Below, in pieces: positions 22,602-34,817 of a stretch of DNA of 64,000 nucleotides. A model generated the notes under the pieces. That model saw only the letters and a list, made by a program, of their open reading frames with translations. It was not told the origin of the DNA and searched no databases. This DNA is from Amphirosellinia nigrospora (Eukaryota > Ascomycota > Sordariomycetes > Xylariales > Xylariaceae), in assembly GCA_004123355.1 (NCBI GenBank), contig SCHM01000001.1:8008193-8072192 (forward strand), written 5' to 3'. How positions within the stretch are numbered: the first letter of the stretch is position 1; each line of letters starts with the position of its first letter. The position numbers and the translations under genes were made by a program.

Positions 22602-24351
22602 CTACTGTTGACGACGTTGCTGTCCAGGCGGCTGTCCGGGCGGCATCATGTTGGGAGGTAGCCTGCCTCCCATCAGCTGCGGGTTCATTGGGTCGTATGG
22701 TAACTGGATCTGCGGCTGGGCCGGCATGGCGGGGTGCCTTGCGCGAGATGGAGGCGGAAGACGGCTGGCCATGGGGTTGTGATTATGAGGTTGTTGCACA
22801 TCGAGCTGCTGCTGCTGCTGCTGGGGGTTGAGGCTAAAAGCTTGACCGACATTTTGATTAGGATTGTTGTAATCGTTATGGTTATCAGGGAGATTGTGCG
22901 TTTGGCCAACAGTTAATTGTCTCGCGATCTCAGCGTCTGAATCATGGTCGCCATCCATGTCTTGATCCTCGTCATCTTCGTCTACTTCTTCTTCTTGTTC
23001 GCCGTCGTCGTCTCCTTGTCCCTCGTCTTCATATTCGTCCTCTCCCTCGTCGTCTCCCTCCCCATACCATCGGCTCCACGTCTATGGCCTACTTCTACCC
23101 GTGGCTTCCGGCTTTTCACTCCGTGATGTGCTGGGTTGCTCCCGTCATCCGAGAGGATCCGGCCAAATACGATGTGCATTTGGCGGTGCGCTGCGCCACC
23201 TTTAGAGGTCTCAAGCAGTATATTCTTCTCCGCCGTCTGAAAAGAGCGAGTGTCAGAAATCTTGGCTTGGGAGCTTGTATGCGTTGGCGTAACATATCGA
23301 CGGCGCTTCGCAACCAGAGTATTGTAGCATCCTTTTTATCTGGTAAGATAGCGTATCCTGCGCCGAGGGAGTAGTCAAGGACGCCGTTGCTTCTCCCTAT
23401 GTCATTTGATGCGTTATGTGTGCTTGATGCGGTAGAAGTGGGATGAGGCGTCGGGCCTTCACTGTTTCCGCTGCTGCCGTTGCCGTTATTGTCATCGTTG
23501 TTAGGAACAAGATCATCGGAAGAAGCCAGGTTTAAAAGGGGATTGAGTTCAGGATTGATATTGGGGTTGACAGGGTCGTTAGGTAGAGCCCGACCTGATG
23601 GTGCAATCCCATAAACGCCAGCTATTCAGCACGCTATTCATTTCGAGGATTGGCAATACGGGCCTATTTGCTATGTGCTCGGAGAGCATCACGAGAATAT
23701 CAGGGGTCCCGTTTTGGCGCATCCAGATATCCGTGGACCAGTGCGGGACCCAGAATGCGCCTTGTACTACACCCTCCTCTCCAACGTGAAACAATAAAGG
23801 TCCTGACGCTCGACTAGCTTGTACATAATCGCCTGCACACCGGTAGCCCGTCCTTGACCTTCTTTCGGAACCGCTGCACGGCATTGTCCACGTCCTTAAA
23901 GGTAACCAAGGTGTTTGGGTACACTTCTTTCAACTCGGACCAGATCACCTTGATGCTCTTGCGCTCGACCGCACGAGTCTCGACAAGTTGACGTTGCTCG
24001 TCCGTCAACTTGCGATGCTGCGTATGGGTGGCAGGCAGGGATGGCGGATGGTTGTGATTCGGCTGCAGCACCCTCAAGTAGCAGCCATCGGCGCGGATGT
24101 TGCAGGCGGCCGAGAAGGGGCAGTCTGTCTTCTTTGCTGGAGATGCGTCGTACGCCGATCTGGGCGACGACTTGATCTTCCGACTTGTCGCACCGAATCA
24201 CATAGCGGCGATATAGCCCGGTATCTTTGCTCTTTGCCTGGCCCTTCGAGTTTACTGCGAAGCCTTCACTCGCCGCATGCGCCTGTACGAACCGATAACA
24301 ATCAGCCCATGTTGGGAAGCAGGCACCGTCTGGTGGCGGCGCCAAACTCAT
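22602..24351 (-). CDS. FAR1-type DNA-binding protein with truncated MULE-like core
   Basis: The start at 24351 gives MSLAPPPDGACFPTWADCYR. A FAR1-like zinc finger follows: RYVIRCDK, KKTDCPFSAACNI, GCYLRVLQPNHNHPPS (Cys-Cys-His-His arrangement). Next are a helical segment (RKLTDEQRQLVETRAVE, VTFKDVDNAVQRFRKKV) and a stretch that looks like the beginning of a Mutator-like (MULE) transposase core: GAFWVPHWSTDIWMRQNGTP, DILVM and IANRPVLPILEMNSV. Instead of the remaining DDE core the protein passes into Asn/Ser-rich sequence (NPNINPELNPLLNL), an acidic run and a Gln/Pro-rich end (QQQQQQLDVQQ) stopping at 22602. FAR1/MULE proteins come from Hop/Mutator DNA transposons and have been turned into transcription factors in plants. 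This could be a domesticated regulator or a decayed element. At least four frame breaks are present. Confidence 0.55.
22805..22823 (-). repeat. CAG triplet repeat coding polyglutamine
   Basis: Six uninterrupted CAG codons (read on the minus strand) in the Gln-rich tail of the FAR1-type protein. Confidence 0.85.
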
Positions 24352-26412
24352 CTTCCTAGGCTGTGCCGTTTTTGTACCTTTCGTCTAGATGCTCAATCAC
24401 CATGAAAGTAGAATGACGCGCGAAGTTCCGGGGGGACAAGAAGAAAGAAAATGAAAATCCGAGGGCGTTTCTAGGACGGGAGACTGGGGACTTGTCCTAG
24501 GACTGGGCTGGAAAGAGGACGCGGCAGGTTTTCCATTTTAAATAACCAACTGGGCCAATCATCCGGTACTCGCTCACTTCGGAGGGTGGGACACTTCATT
24601 GCTACGCCTTCGGTATTTGTTTGTACAGTACCTATCTGGGGGTAACTGCCTAATTGGGTTCAACCAAACTACAAGTAGGTGTATATCAGGATTTATTATT
24701 GGGTGTCCTTCCCAATTGCGTGGGAATTCGTAAGACTTCATCATCTCCAAATATCTCCAAGTACCTACCTAGGTAGGTAGGTTCTACTAATGCGGGTTCA
24801 TCGCTATGAGGGCCCTTTCCAAGGTTGTACACTATTAGGTACCTCTTGATCATGTCCACATCCACTTCAAAGAATCAATTCTTTGGCAACTTGGCCATTC
24901 GCTCAAGCATGAAGCTCTCACTTCCTCAGACGACTTGGTTCATACCCGAGCTATTACGGTGTGGTAACATGAGACAGTTAGGTTTAGATTTACAGTAGAT
25001 GAATGTCATTTTCTTGAGCTAAAGTATGCTTCTTCGACAATGGCAGTAGACTTTCTATCTCGTGTTGGACGTCTTTGTACTGTGGAAACATTTCTGACAT
25101 TGTTGGGCGCATCCCAGGAGTACTTAGAGTGACCTTTCGTCTAGTTGACGCTCGCAGGCGCCGAATTCGTTTATATTCTTAGTAATAGGTAAACAATAAT
25201 ACTATACTTTACATAAATCACGAAAGCTCTGCTGCTTGAACTGGCTCGTTCTAAAATAGTTCGAGTAGCTATAAGTAGTGAGAGCGTTGTATAAACAAGC
25301 TGAGCTCTAAAATTTTCATGTGACTGCAGGTAGAATAGCCAGCCCTGCTCAGGTTGCCATCAAGCTCTACGGCGTGTAAAATAGCAATGCTGGTGGTATA
25401 CTCTCCAATAACACAGTTAACAATCTCTGCTATAGAATGTTTACTTTAGATTTGAGATAAGTTATGGCCGAGGAATAGCGGTGACTCGCTTTCACCCCGC
25501 GAGGAATAAACCCAGCCAATGGAAGTAGGTGAGTCTCAATAGTTAACATCATCCTAGCCTAAGTACCTAGGTAGGGTTGAATAACGCTATGAATTCAGCA
25601 GTAGCGAGATGCAGTGTAAGATACATAGTCGGGCAGAAGTATGAATACTGCTAGAGAGATTAAAGACGAATTTCAAGGACGCAAACTCCCACTCACGATG
25701 AAGACTTGTATAGTTTGAGGTCACGACGAGTCAAAGCTCTACTGGGAGCCGTAAGACTAAGATCGTGAGATTAGAGGGTCCCCGCAAAAACCCCCACAAG
25801 CCATGATAGAAGAGGGCTAGGAGCAGCCGGAATGTGGTTCCAAGAATGAGCCAAGGGGAGCTCTGGCCGCCAAACCATCCCAGCACCAGGTCATACGGAC
25901 CAGCAGAGATCGTGAAAACCCCTAATCCACTTAAAATTCGAAAGGCTTTAAAATCAGTAAGTAGGTACCCGTCAGTGCTAATATACGATTCTGAGCACAC
26001 CCCGAAATTCCAACATTGGACTACTCTCCTTCTCTCCCCCTTCTCCTCTCCAAAGATTTACATAGATTAGGTTTTCCAATCTACAATACAACATCGCTAA
26101 ACACTCCTGCCCAATCAGAGAAACGAATTGACTCCGCCAAGAGACCCAGGCGATCTATACTCTCCAGAGCTTCGGGTCCACGCCACACCCACACGACCCC
26201 ACTTTATGATCTCACAGCGATAGTACCAGTCTGCAGCACTATCATTTTTAAAACTGACGTCCTTGACTCTCCTTACTCGCGTTGCGTCTCTGAAATTTTT
26301 AGGGGTCTCGTCTTGTACTTGAGGAGATACCTAAGTACCCCTCACAAACTCAATCTTCGGATTCTGGGTGCCGTCGCCAAACTTAGTCTCTTGACATCAT
26401 CCCAGTTCAACC
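24352..26412. other. Divergent intergenic region, AT-rich
   Basis: About 2 kb between divergent genes. Contains the longest TACC/GGTA palindrome of the window (24761-24782) and another copy at 25562-25576. Open frames at 25731-26000 and 26016-26450 have no recognisable features. Confidence 0.5.
24761..24782. repeat. TACC/GGTA palindromic repeat
   Basis: GTACCTACCTAGGTAGGTAG plus GT: a nearly perfect inverted repeat built from TACC and its complement around CCTAGG. Related copies lie elsewhere in the window. Confidence 0.85.
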
Positions 26413-27228
26413 ATGTTTCGCTTGTAAGGGTTTGCGTCTCCTATGCTTGATCACCATTCCTCATCACCAAGTGGGCTGCTAGCGCGGACACCCAGATCTC
26501 AGCCTTGTCTCACTATATAAGGCAACATGTAGCAAGGTGAAAGTCTGGAGTCCATGTACGCTAATCGTTCACAGTTACCAACGTAGCCTCAAGGCTCGCC
26601 CGCTGCTGACGCAGAGTGTCACAACGGCGGTACTCTTTGCGGTAGGTGATATCACCGCCCAGCAGGTCGTTGAGAAGAAGGGTCTTGAGAAGCATGAGTA
26701 TGCTCGTACAGCACGCATGTTCGCCTATGGTGGTGGTAAGTTTCGTGCCCTTTCTTTCTTTTTTCTCTCTTGGCATATATCGCCGCGTTTGGAAATGCGA
26801 GTTCTATCAGATTTCTGTCGTTCCCGCCAGCATCAAGACCCCTATTTGACCTAATTTGAAAATCAAACTGACACACTTGCCCAGCTGTCTTTGGCCCTGC
26901 GGCGACAACCTGGTTTGGTATTCTATCAAAGCGGGTGGTCCTGAAGAACAAGAACGCCGAGATCTTAGCTCGCGTGGCGTGCGACCAGCTGCTATTCGCG
27001 CCAACATTTATCGGGATATTCCTATCAAGCATGGCTGTGCTCGAGGGTTCGTCACCGAAGGAAAAGCTTGAGAAGAGCTACTGGCCCGCCCTCTCGACTA
27101 ACTGGATGGTTTGGCCCTTCGTACAGATGGTCAACTTCAAGTTCGTGCCCCTCCACCATCGTGTTCTTGCAGTCAATGTTGTCTCCATTGGCTGGAACTG
27201 CTACTTGAGTATGGTCAACTCGCAGTGA
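26413..27228 (+). CDS. sym1: Mpv17/PMP22 family inner-membrane protein (Sym1-like)
   Basis: Three exons, 26413-26423, 26575-26735 and 26885-27228, give an uninterrupted 171-residue protein. Exon 1 codes only MFR plus two bases; donor GTAAGG, acceptor TTCACAG preceded by a GCTAAT branch site, then [16 protein letters not shown]. Family marks are seen in order: [61 protein letters not shown] and the C-terminal [18 protein letters not shown]. Length matches yeast Sym1 and human MPV17, four-helix proteins of the mitochondrial inner membrane needed under heat or ethanol stress and for metabolite or nucleotide homeostasis. This gene has no frame break, unlike most neighbours. The gene symbol is by homology. 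Confidence 0.93.
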
Positions 27229-27875
27229 GTGGGTGGGCTAGCCTTTGCAGAACAAGGATTTCAGGGGTTGCGAAGCTTGCATGCTAAAGCTGGGTAATGG
27301 CGGGAAATACTTGTGTGAAATTAGGGAATAGACTATGGGAAGCGCGGCTACGGGTCGATAGGTACATCAATCGGCATTGTTCTTTCATCCATGTCTCAAG
27401 GTCTCCCCGGAGCTGGTGACTAAGGTATAGATTGGGGTCGGGGCTGCATCATGTGGGCGTTTCATTAATAAGCGTGCGGTGATTTTTCTGCTCGTCGTCC
27501 CATATCAAGATAGATTTATAAATATTGTCAACTCGAATGTCTGCACCCGAATAACATCAAATAGGCACAAGCGGTCCTATCTTCGATTATGTCGTGAATA
27601 GCCGGTATATAATGTGGTTTTGTTTGTCGGTTAATTCCCATGTAGCAGGTTGTTTTGTGAGGTATTGACATTCAAACACTCCAGGTGCTGACTTGATTGT
27701 TTTCCAAGAAATTTTTATGTACAAGATTAACATTATCGTCGTAAATAGTCGCATCATATATATCGTGGCTTTGTCCGGTTTCCGTTTGAAATGGCGTGAT
27801 CTCCAAGGCTTCGTGGCTGGTTGACCACCTCCTAGAAAGTATATAAATTTGTGATAGGCCAATGCCTCGTTTTTG
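27229..27875. other. Convergent intergenic region
   Basis: About 650 bases between convergent 3' ends; AT-rich, no supported gene. Confidence 0.6.
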
Positions 27876-28890
27876 TCACGAAAAAAGAAATTCTTTGAGT
27901 ATGGGAGAACCCGAAAATTCCGGGTTTAACATTATACAGCTGATGCTTGATTGTCAGTCTTGGCGTTTCTGCCTGTTTTAGACAATGGTAGGAAACGCAC
28001 TGCAAAAAGTATTGGAGGCCAGCCCTCCTTTTCTCCAAGAACTTCGGCCTGAACTTTGAGATAAGGCTTTTCGGTGGAAGTTCGGGCACAGCCGCCTCGA
28101 AACCAGGAAATGTCCTAATGAGCCGCCACGCAAATCATCGAACTCGGAATATCGCTTTCTAATGTTCATGCTACTCCCCTAATCATCCCAGAAATGTCAG
28201 CCTTAAATCAGTCTCACTGACTAAGTCGATAGCACAAGCGCAGACTTACACTCAGCATTTCAACCCGTATGTTCCACACAACGAAGGCGCCAATATTCGT
28301 TGCGCTGCCGTTGACGATGATGTAATCCGTCACCTCAACGCTTCTTGCCCAGCATGCGCTCCCTCGATCATCAGTGCTACTATTCTCATTGTCTCGTAGT
28401 GTTATGCCAAGGCCAGAGGGGATTAGCGAATCGACCGAAGTACTCGAAACTGTCCTGCCATGGCTGGATGGTGGTCCTGGCTATTACGCGTCCAGTATGG
28501 CGGGGATGTAACTGGCGATATAATCGACGACTGGGTATGGCCGTTCGTCTCTGCGCTAGCATTTGCACCTCCAATCGCCTCCATATTGGTGTCTAGACGT
28601 AGTGTCGGCCCTTCTTGCACCGAGCTCGGTAGATTGCGGTCTTTCGCAGCCGCGGCCGCATGCGCATTCGTTCTACTCGACTCTTGTGCAAAGTTCGTAG
28701 ACGGCGGCAGATGTGATAACGGAGATTCCAGGTCGGTGTCTGTCTCGGTCTCGGTCGCCGGTGGTGAGGGTGGTGGCTTGGGCTTTGGCATTTGGTAGTC
28801 TTTGTTTAGGGCGCTGTCGCCACCTACCCGGCTGCCTTTACGGTTACTTATATCCTGGAGGCCCGTCGCTGAAGCCATGCATCTATTCAT
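27876..28890 (-). CDS. PX-domain protein, Ypt35-like
   Basis: Three exons: 28890-28250, 28178-28001, 27939-27876. The N-terminal 120 residues are disordered and Pro/Ser/Glu-rich (MPKPKPPPSPPATE). The PX domain follows: GSACWARSVEVTDYIIVNGS, FVVWNIRVE, RKRYSEFDDL (phosphoinositide-binding Arg-Tyr), PELPPKS (PPK loop), SKFRPKFLEKRRAGLQYFL and LNPEFSGSPILKEFLFS-stop. Gene order and ending match fungal Ypt35, an endosomal PI3P-binding protein that in yeast recruits the lipid-transfer protein Vps13 through a PxP motif. The proline-rich start could hold such a motif, but I cannot assign it. Single-base breaks occur near 28440 and 28130. The first in-frame ATG (28890) is used; 28878 has the better context. 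Confidence 0.8.
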
Positions 28891-30559
28891 ATGCAAAAAA
28901 GAGGTCGTGCTTCGTGGAGATCGGGTTGGTAGTGTTTGTAGTGTTTGCGCCCGTTCAATCAGTTGGAGAGTTTAACGCTGGCGCAAGCAAGTGATGTCAG
29001 TTTGATTGGAAGCGCTCGGGTTCAAATCGACCGATGATAATTGCCCTCGAGTTCGCAGTGGTTTGGTGACAGGGCTGGGTTTGATTTCGGTTTTGGTGTT
29101 GGGGTTGGTTGTATTATTAAAATCGGGCATCGAGACGCCAGTTTGTTAGATGGAAAGGTTTGCGACGTGAAAAAGATAGCATGCCAGTGTCGCAGTCCAC
29201 CGAATGCGATACAGGTAGAAGTTTGACCCACGCGCCGTTGCGAACCGCCCCAAAGCTCTCCCCAGAAAAGCTCAGGTACCTACAAAACCTACCTAGCAAC
29301 TGCCGACGGTAGTTAGATCCACAAAACTAACACTGCACATACTAGAGCCACCTTCAGCGCTGCCATTTCATATAATAGCCCTAAAGTTTCATAAAACCAA
29401 ACTAATAATTATTGTTAAATGCATCATAGACTGCCATGTTTGTTATGTATTGTATTTACCGGTATTTTGTTTACTTAATTATATTTAGTATAATTGTTAA
29501 TTGTTTAAACAATTCAGACTAGGCGGTTTTGAGGCAGGCTACTCGCTATTACGAATTGGGTAAGGACTCAACAACAACCTCTTAACAAAAGCTTATTGCC
29601 TTCGTAGATCGTTATTACAAGGCGAGGCCTTACTAGTTGTTTGCTAGGCTGACTTTTCGGTCCCATGTCGACCATGTGTTAAACCAAAGTTTTTTTCATT
29701 GCTGATTGATGATTCCTACGAAGGGCTAGATCAGGTAAAGTAACGAACTTAACCGGTTGGCGTACCGCGTGGCGTAGTTCTATTACTGATAGCTACTCAG
29801 AGTTGGGTTATACAAAATAATAATAAAATAAACAGAACTGTGTGCGTGATCGTAGTACAGCAACTTCTGATATCTACTTACTAGGATGCCAAATCTGTGG
29901 CTATCATACGTGGATATTTTAAGCTAAATTACGAAAACACCCATTGTATTTTGGTGTATTTGGTGTATTTGTGGTAAGCAGTGCATAGGTCGATCACCCC
30001 AGTAGAATGTGGTTTGTGGCACTAGACTATTGAAACGCACATCCGGGTCTGTCCGAGGACCCAACAAATAACTTTCAGGACAACAGTAACAAGCACCATT
30101 TTATTGTGCGGTTTAGGTTTTCTAGTATTGATGAGAAAACCGGCATAAGTTCAAAATCCCACTACTTCACAACAAGGATTATATAACAAATAGCATTAAG
30201 ATGATGGCAACGAGAACGGTTTGAACCGAGTTAGACTAGCAGCAACAGTTATCTCACGCTCAAGAGGATAGGCCGAGAGGTACATGTTATGCAGGCAAGC
30301 AAAGAAGCACTATACCTATATTGCCGAGTCCCGAGTGGTGCTATTTCTAATCATCTCTCTTCGCTATGAAGTAGTGCTATTTCCTTCCCTTTATTTTTCT
30401 CTCTGTGATATCCTTGCTTAGGTATAAACCGCAACGTACCTTTCAATAGTTGTCAGAATCGAGGACCTGCGGCTGGCTGTTTGTTGTTCACCCATTCTCC
30501 TTTAAAAATTGCAACATACTCCTTGACAAGCACACCATCCGCAGCTCCTATAGAACAAC
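28891..30559. other. Divergent AT-rich intergenic region
   Basis: About 1.7 kb. The part 29390-30100 is markedly rich in A/T and TA steps and devoid of coding-like sequence. Palindrome-type strings GGTACCTACAAAACCTACCT at 29276-29295. No gene or clear transposon end identified. Confidence 0.5.
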
Positions 30560-31526
30560 ATGTTGGAGTCAACATCCTCTTCAGGCGACGGCCTCAAGAT
30601 AATCCATGCCAGTTTGTTTCGAAGTAAGTAGCTTATTACTTGCTTAGTTTGGAGACTATAGAACGAAGGCATTAGTCAAGAACTTAGTAAACGCAAGTTT
30701 TATTGGACATACATACCTAAACTTTATAGCAAGGTAGAATATCTACTGACATCAATTGCCTAGTGGCAACCAAATCAATGGTGCAGGCCTACATGATACT
30801 CGGTTTCAAAGCCAACCATGCGCTCTTGTTAAGCACAATGGAAACGAAATGGAACATGATGGAGGTAGCTGCCGAAGCAACTTGGCCAACTATTCCCGGC
30901 GCAACCCACGACCGCCTTTTAAGAGAGCGGATTGGGATGATCTCTGGGGTTCGGAGTGGGACGTCGTCGGAGATATGGCCTCGCCCTTTGTGCCCGAGCT
31001 GATCAAGGCGTACCCAGACGCAAAAGTCGTCATCGTGCAGCGGGATTTCGACTCTTGGTGGCCAAGCTTCACAAAGAACGTCATAGATAGGATCTTCAAC
31101 AAGCCCAGATCTAGTATCGTCGGCTTCGTCACCTCGGTATTCTTGGGCATTCGCCTAGTGCAATCTATGAGGAAGGTTATCTTTGGATTCTTCGATGCCA
31201 AGTCGAGGGAGGAGGTGGACAAAGCTCGTGGTAGGCAGGTCTACGAGAAATACTTCCGCGAAATACGAGAACTTGTTCCACCTGAACGCCGGCTGGAGTA
31301 TAAGATTGGTGATGGGTGGGAACCTCTCTGTGAATTCCTGGGCGTAGATGTCCCAAAGGGGGTGCCGTTCCCACGAGGTAATGATGGCGCTGCGCTCGAT
31401 AAATCCATTGATTCTAGGTTTATAGAATATTTCTTCCTCGCTGCGAAGATGGTGGGTGAAGGGACCGCTGGAAAATTGCTTGTTGGGAGTGTATGTGGAT
31501 GGGCAGCGTACCGCTGGTTGTTTTAA
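30560..31526 (+). CDS. Sulfotransferase-like P-loop protein
   Basis: Exon 1 (30560-30623) encodes MLESTSSSGDGLKIIHASLF; intron 30624-30763; exon 2 runs to the stop at 31524-31526. The protein matches a large fungal family with a sulfotransferase-type P-loop fold (often loosely annotated as sulfotransferase or NAD-dependent epimerase). Seen: KIIHASLFR then ATKSMVQAYMILGFKANHAL at the P-loop position, AAEATWPTIPGA, ADWDDLWGSEWDVVGDMASP, KVVIVQRDFDSWWPSF, GDGWEPLCEFLGVDVPKGVP (the end of the fold) and a C-terminal hydrophobic anchor (GKLLVGSVCGWAAYRWLF). The P-loop reads ATKS rather than the usual GTKS/GTTS, so activity is uncertain. One frame break lies near 30905. Substrate unknown. Confidence 0.75.
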
Positions 31527-32913
31527 TCTCCGACTGGGCCTTTTGTTAGAAGGGCCTTTATTTTCCAAATAAATCCAGAGATGCTTTGGGTAATTGTTGT
31601 TGCGTGAAGGGCCCTGAATCCCTTCATGGTTTAAACTTGCTTAAAGTACACTGAGTATTATTTGATCTGTTACCTCACACCAAATCAAGATATTAACATA
31701 ATAAACCCCCGTCGATGCAATATTTCTTGACATTGACTATTATCGCTAAAACCGACGTCATGGACGGATTTCCTAGGGATTATAACGAGGCGAGAACTCC
31801 GTATATTTTAGGCCTATGTTTCAGTCTGCACAATTGGCATAGAACACCAAGCCCAAGCAGTAAGTTCTGACATCATGTGATGACTTATTGCAGCCAGGCG
31901 ATCGGTATTAACAAAGTTACTGTGTGCACAACAATCTCCGGTAGGTATGATCTTTGAGTTTAATAGAGACTTCCTTCTAGCTTACGAAATGCTTTCCTAA
32001 GACGGTAGAATAATTTTACCAGGAAAGAAAACTGATATGAAACCCGAATTCATGTGAGAAAAAGAGAAAAAGATGTGAATCACGCCTCAACATGGCTATC
32101 ACGGAAGAGAATACCGACAGAGTGGTCATATGTCGCATGCGAAACAGACTTAAATGCTGCATGCGGGTCGCCGTTCAGAGTTTAGGAGTATGATGCGATT
32201 ACGTACGTACTCCTTTTTTTTTTTCGGCCAGTTATCCCTCCTAATTCAAGCTCGCCGTCCATTTGTGAGTCAAAATAGCCCCTATCGTATATGCTTGGCG
32301 GGTGATTTCCATCAAGGTTAAGACAAATGATTTAAACTGTTTCGCTTTTTGGCTTTAGAAGCTTCGCTCCACCAATGATCGCATCTCGTGGCTGAGGTAG
32401 GTTTGTCTCGAAACACGGACGGCCCGAATGTACGGATTGGTTAGCCATTGTATTATCTACAACTGTCGACTATATTGATCAATAGAGAGCCAAGAGTTTC
32501 AAGATATCCTGACGAACATATTCGGGGTCTATAGGTGTGCGAGGATCACTACGGCCGATCAAGAGGGAGGCGCGGCATTCCGCTTCATGGCGTCAGTCGG
32601 CGAAGGGGCACCGGGTTCCTTCTTGGCCTCTGTAACAATCCATTTGAAATGTCGGCATCCATGGACGTGGTAGTTGGTTCGGAGAGTATGCCCGGTGTCT
32701 CAACCATTGCCCGCAGGGGAATCAACTAAGAGCAGATACCTTTTATTGATCGACTATCCCATTTAACTTGAAAACTTCTGTCACCGCCCTTTAACATAAG
32801 CACCTAGATATGCAGCCGCCCATCTCCAACAAGCGGTCTGCAAAGCCACATTGAAGGACGCCGCTTGCCTACGAAGACTATATGCTGATCAACCACGATA
32901 CACACAAGTTGCA
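31527..32913. other. Intergenic region
   Basis: About 1.4 kb between two + strand genes; no supported gene. A T-run (32213-32224) and mixed AT-rich sequence only. Confidence 0.55.
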
Positions 32914-34214
32914 ATGGGCTTTGAACCATCAGATCAGGAGCTGGAGTGGCAGTTAGACCATCGTGATGAGACACTGGTTCCCGGACTCATCGCAGCTTGT
33001 GCCTTAACAGCCGTCGCCCTCGATCATCATCATAGGCCTCCGTTTCCTTTCTCGACGCCTACTGCACGGCCGGCTCCGTCTAGAGACCGATGACTGGCTC
33101 ATCCTCGTCGCGTGGTGTTTTTCGCCATTTTAGACGTTTCGTGGGCCGTTGGTACGGAGTACGGGATCGGACGACACGCGGTGGTAGTACAAATAACGAA
33201 CGTTCATATGGTTCAAATAGTGAGTAATGTTTCACCTTCGCATTGCCCTCGCACCCTCCCCATTGCAATAAACATCGTGACCAGGAACTCTATTTGTGAC
33301 GCCGATATTTTCTGGTTTTTCTGGTCACACGACGTATCAGATAGTCACCACCTAGCTAACACGAGAAACAGTTGGCCGTTGTTGGCGAAGCGGCTTACGT
33401 TCTCGCCATTGCATTTATCAAATTTAGCGTCTTAACACTATACTTAAAGACATTCCCAGGACAAAAATTCCGATATGCTGTGTGGGCAGTCGGCATACTT
33501 GTGGTAGGCTGGGCTATGTCGGGTGCTGTCGTCGCCATCTTCCAATGCACATCTATCGAATATATATGGCGACCGGATGTTGAGGGCGTTTGCGTTGATT
33601 TTGAACTGCGAAACCTAGTCTCTGGGATCACGAACGTTATGACCAACATTCTCATTGTGGGCATGGCATTCCCTTTTGCCTGGAACCGGTACATAATGAA
33701 GCAAAAGAGATGGCTTGTACTGGTACCCTTTGCCATAGGGGCTAGGTGAGTTGGTATCTTCCTAACCTTAAGCTCTCGCTCAAAATTCTAACTCGATTTG
33801 GGCGTGCAATAGTGCCTGCATCATAAGCATTGTACGATTGCCCTATTCTATCAAAGTTGGAACGACCGATGGGACGTGGGATGCCGCAGCTACCTTCATC
33901 GTCAGTATCGTCGAGATCGTGGTGGGCATGCTGGCCATTTCGATACCGACATATCGCCCGCTCTATGAACATATATTTGAAGGGGGGTATGTAGGGAGAG
34001 CAACGACATTCATGCTTGTAGATATAAAGAAACACTGCCGATGGGTCTCTACGGCAAAGACGCACAAAATAATGTTCACGTCACTTCGCCGGGTACACAT
34101 ATGGGGTCTGACCATCAAGGTATAAATGTCACAAACCACATAGAGCTCGTTATACATACAAGGAGGAGCGGAAGCTGGGTTAGAGTAACGGAGGATGACC
34201 AGGAAGAGTTATGA
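32914..34214 (+). CDS. Fungal rhodopsin-fold (SAT4-like) seven-helix membrane protein
   Basis: Exons 32914-33219, 33372-33745 and 33813-34214. The start MGFEPSDQELEWQ precedes the first helix. Family marks in order: GLRFLSRRLL, ETDDWLILVAWCFF, YGIGRH, VVGEAAYVLAIAFIKFSVL (helix with the KxS-LxLY pattern), FQCTSIEYIW, NLVSGITNVMTNILIVGM, PFAIGA then CIISIVRLPYSIKV, DGTWDAAATFIVSIVEI, AISIPTYRPLYEHIF, and a cytoplasmic tail ending WVRVTEDDQEEL-stop at 34212-34214. This is the widespread Pezizomycotina 'rhodopsin domain' family with no established biochemical function; it lacks the retinal lysine context of true opsins as far as I can see. Frame breaks near 33018 and 33990. Introns use GTGAGT donors. 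Confidence 0.8.
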
Positions 34215-34817
34215 AAAGAAGCTTATTAAAAGGCATGTCTCCTAATTCGCGATATATAGCAGGTTGGGAAAAACTATTGTAATTAAAAACACGTACATTG
34301 TCGAATTCTTCATTTGTACTTCTTGATATTCAGTCAACTTAGCCTCGACTGGGAAAATTGAGGCTCGGTATTGGCTTAAAATAATCTCATCGCAGTATGA
34401 CAAATTGGCTGCGCTCGGCACTGGATTACTTCTTCGGCGGTCAATGATGTCATCGCCAAGAGTCGTACCATTTATCCGTGGCAAGCTACATGATTGGTCT
34501 TAACTAAGTTTATAGCTGACATATTATCCATGATGCTACTTCCAATTATATGGTGTTTTATGAACGTAAATATTCAATCTACTATTCCTACTAGGCACGT
34601 GACTGATGACCGGCCAGTCCGCAGTCCGAGACAGGTTGATGTAAACCCCGGTCGGCTATTGCATCGGCTCGTGTGGAGAACCGAGTCCCCCCATATTAGC
34701 CCTGTGGTAACGTCTACAGTATATCGCTAGATCTCCATGTGATCCCTCCTTCTACCTCTTCGAGTTTGAGTTTACCTTGACGAAAATTACTAATTGCTAA
34801 CCTTTGCACCTCAAATC
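34215..34817. other. Intergenic spacer
   Basis: About 600 bases between two + strand genes; AT-rich, no gene seen. Confidence 0.6.

Noticed and set aside
26016-26450. 144-codon + strand open frame before sym1
   Set aside because: No recognisable features; overlaps the first exon of sym1 in a different frame.
29000-29035. Possible tRNA B-box (GGTTCAAATCG)
   Set aside because: The flanking bases do not form a T-arm stem and no A-box or acceptor stem pairs with it.
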